Part shown: piece by piece, positions 40,615 to 42,490 of the stretch
How the letters are laid out: each line of letters starts with the position of its first letter
Position numbering within the stretch: position 1 is the first letter of the stretch
NCBI GenBank assembly: GCA_018712805.1
Contig: DVGI01000008.1
Coordinates: 1-42,490, forward strand
DNA length: 42,490 bases
Source: Candidatus Fimenecus excrementavium
Lineage (GTDB): Bacteria; Bacillota; Clostridia; Oscillospirales; Acutalibacteraceae
Reading direction: 5' to 3'
Notes under the pieces: generated by a model
Database searches by the model: none
Seen by the model: only the letters and a program-made list of their open reading frames with translations
Told to the model about the DNA's origin: nothing
Position numbers and translations under genes: made by a program

Positions 40615-42490
40615 ATGGGACTTACTGTTACACAGAAACTCATTAAAAGCCATTTGGTTTCCGGCGATATGACCGTTGGCAGCGAAGTCGGCTTAAAAAT
40701 CGACCAAACGCTGACCCAGGACGCCACCGGCACCATGGCGTATTTGGAATTTGAAGCGATGGGCGTGCCGCGCGTGCGTACCGAGCTTTCCGTGGCGTAT
40801 ATCGACCACAACACCCTGCAAACCGGCTTTGAAAACGCCGACGACCACCGCTTTATTCAGTCGGTCGCCAAAAAAAGAGGCATTCGCTTCTCCCGCCCCG
40901 GTAACGGTATTTGCCACCAGGTGCATTTGGAGCGTTTCGGCAAGCCCGGCAAAACCCTGATCGGTTCCGACAGCCACACCCCGACCGGCGGCGGCATCGG
41001 TATGCTCGCGATGGGCGCAGGCGGTTTGGACGTTGCGGTTGCCATGGGCGGCGGTACATATTACATCACCATGCCGAAAATTGTCAATGTTCATTTGACC
41101 GGCAAATTAAACCCATATGTTGCCGCAAAAGACGTTATCTTGGAAGTTTTGCGGAGAATGACCGTAAAAGGCGGCGTCGGTAAAATTATTGAATACACCG
41201 GCGAAGGCGTCAAAACCCTTTCCGTCCCTGAGCGTGCTACCATCACCAACATGGGCGCGGAACTGGGCGCAACGACCTCTGTTTTCCCGTCGGATGAAAT
41301 CACTAAGGATTTCTTAACGGCGCAATCCCGCCCGGAAGATTGGATTGAACTGAAAGCGGACGACGACGCCATATATGACGAAACGATTGAAATTGACCTT
41401 TCTTCGCTTGCGCCGATGGCGGCAATGCCGCACATGCCCGATCGCGTAAAAGACGTCACCGAAATCGGTAAAATTAAGGTGGACCAGGTCTGCATCGGTT
41501 CCTGCACAAACTCTTCTTTGATGGACATGCTGAAAGTCGCCGCCATTTTAAAAGGCAAAACCGTTTGCCCGACCGTCAGCCTTTCGATTGCGCCCGGCTC
41601 GAAACAGGTGCTCAATATGTTAGCGCAAAACGGCGCGTTATCGGATATGATTGACGCCGGCGCAAGAATTCTTGAAAGTGCTTGCGGTCCCTGCATCGGT
41701 ATGGGCCAGTCCCCGAACTCCGGCGGCATTTCGCTTCGCACGTTCAACCGCAACTTTGAAGGCCGTTCCGGCACAGCGGACGCAGGGATTTACCTGGTCA
41801 GCCCCGAAGTCGCAGCGTATTCCGCACTGACCGGTGTGCTTTCCGACCCGCGTGAGCTCGGTGAGCCGCTCCACATTGAAATGCCCGAAAAATTTGTTGT
41901 CAACGACAATATGATTGAAATGCCCGCATCGCCCGAAGAAGCGGACAAGGTTGAAGTCCTTTACGGGCCGAACATCAAACCGTTCCCGACCACCGAAAAA
42001 CTGCCCGAAAGCATTACGGCAAAAGCAATTTTGAAAGTCGGTGACGACATTACAACCGACCACATTATGCCGGCGGGCGCTAAAATCCTGCCGTATCGTT
42101 CGAATATCCCCTACCTTTCGCAGTTCTGCTTCGCAGTTTGCGACAAGACGTTTGCCGAGCGCTGCAAAGCCGAAGGCAAAGGTATTATCATCGGCGGCGC
42201 AAACTACGGTCAAGGCTCTTCACGTGAACACGCGGCGCTTGTTCCGCTGTATCTCGGCATTAAGGCAGTTATCACCAAATCTTTTGCCAGAATCCATTGC
42301 GCAAACCTGATTAACGCCGGTATTCTGCCGTTGAACTTTGAAAATGAAGCGGATTACGACAAGATTTCCCAAGGCGACGAGTTAAGCCTTCCGAATATCA
42401 AGGAAGAAATCGAAGCCGGCAAACCGGTCGTGCTCAAAAATCTGACAACCGGCGAATCTTACGAATTGAAATATGATTTGTCGAAGCGCC
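40615..42490 (+). CDS. Aconitate hydratase (partial, C-terminus outside window)
   Basis: 625 codons are visible before the right edge. The large LeuC-like domain has IDHNTLQTG, SDSHTPTGGGIGMLAMGAGG, and the three [4Fe-4S] cysteines: one in IGSCTNSS (~residue 296) and two in CGPCIGMGQ (~residues 356-360). A fused swivel domain follows with ILKVGDDITTDHIMPAGAK and ANYGQGSSREHAA. This single-chain form of about 640 residues, beginning MGLTVTQKLIKSHLVSG, is the one common in Clostridia; the 3' end of the chain is missing here. It isomerises citrate to isocitrate. AAGGAG lies 12 bases upstream, a slightly long spacing. Confidence 0.93.
   Translation, partial: MGLTVTQKLIKSHLVSGDMTVGSEVGLKIDQTLTQDATGTMAYLEFEAMGVPRVRTELSVAYIDHNTLQTGFENADDHRFIQSVAKKRGIRFSRPGNGICHQVHLERFGKPGKTLIGSDSHTPTGGGIGMLAMGAGGLDVAVAMGGGTYYITMPKIVNVHLTGKLNPYVAAKDVILEVLRRMTVKGGVGKIIEYTGEGVKTLSVPERATITNMGAELGATTSVFPSDEITKDFLTAQSRPEDWIELKADDDAIYDETIEIDLSSLAPMAAMPHMPDRVKDVTEIGKIKVDQVCIGSCTNSSLMDMLKVAAILKGKTVCPTVSLSIAPGSKQVLNMLAQNGALSDMIDAGARILESACGPCIGMGQSPNSGGISLRTFNRNFEGRSGTADAGIYLVSPEVAAYSALTGVLSDPRELGEPLHIEMPEKFVVNDNMIEMPASPEEADKVEVLYGPNIKPFPTTEKLPESITAKAILKVGDDITTDHIMPAGAKILPYRSNIPYLSQFCFAVCDKTFAERCKAEGKGIIIGGANYGQGSSREHAALVPLYLGIKAVITKSFARIHCANLINAGILPLNFENEADYDKISQGDELSLPNIKEEIEAGKPVVLKNLTTGESYELKYDLSKR

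Noticed and set aside
1-42490. CRISPR arrays, tRNA or rRNA genes, intact insertion sequences, prophage genes
   Set aside because: None found by reading: no regularly spaced repeats, no clover-leaf gene ends, no transposase or phage structural motifs.

Overview
This window looks like a chromosomal stretch of an endospore-forming anaerobic Firmicute of class Clostridia, most likely Oscillospirales/Ruminococcaceae-like. The evidence is a complete eight-gene spoIIIA operon, spoIIM, spoIIIE, tepA and a cwlD-type amidase, together with Gram-positive gene orders (asp23-nusB-xseA-xseB-ispA-dxs-tlyA-nadK-argR-recN; spoIIM next to xerD; tepA-spoIIIE; rpsB-tsf). A Tyr T-box and a lysine riboswitch, both typical of Firmicutes, are also present. 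Placement below class is inference. There is no tRNA, rRNA, CRISPR array, intact insertion sequence or prophage. Nearly everything is core genome, coding density is very high, and many stop/start codons overlap.

Layout. 1-1621 (-): 5' part of a YfhO-family membrane protein, cut by the window edge. 1759-6481 (+): spoIIIAA-AH, the mother-cell part of the feeding-tube/channel complex. 6482-16303 (+): a long cluster with an Asp23-family protein, nusB, a TsaD paralogue, exonuclease VII (xseA/xseB), isoprenoid precursor synthesis (ispA, dxs), tlyA, nadK, argR and recN. 16300-17901 (+): promoter, tyrosine T-box and tyrS. 17913-21489 (-): a lysine-riboswitch-controlled operon asd-dapA-dapB plus a stand-alone aspartokinase-like ACT protein. 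21529-24677 (+): queuosine genes queA-tgt, then yajC and a small membrane protein. 24765-25427 (+) spoIIM converges on 25405-26397 (-) xerD. 26398-27078 is the only long AT-rich non-coding stretch and contains striking inverted repeats. 27079-32072 (-): an apparent seven-gene operon cwlD-radA-two unknowns-nanA-nanE-small membrane protein. 32073-33993 (-): rpsB-tsf with a structured leader. 34002-40476 (-): tepA-spoIIIE-ygiQ-metallo-beta-lactamase-DUF3006 operon. 40535-42490 (+): promoter and an aconitase gene cut by the right edge.

I saw no obviously new multi-gene defence or mobile system. The points most worth a second look are: the TsaD paralogue that keeps its metal ligands; the orphan aspartokinase beta-like subunit under lysine riboswitch control; the interleaved inverted repeats and 23-bp palindrome upstream of xerD; the ribosome binding site buried in a terminator-like hairpin after yajC; the cwlD-radA operon that carries two unknown genes and a sialic-acid catabolic pair; and the folded rpsB leader.
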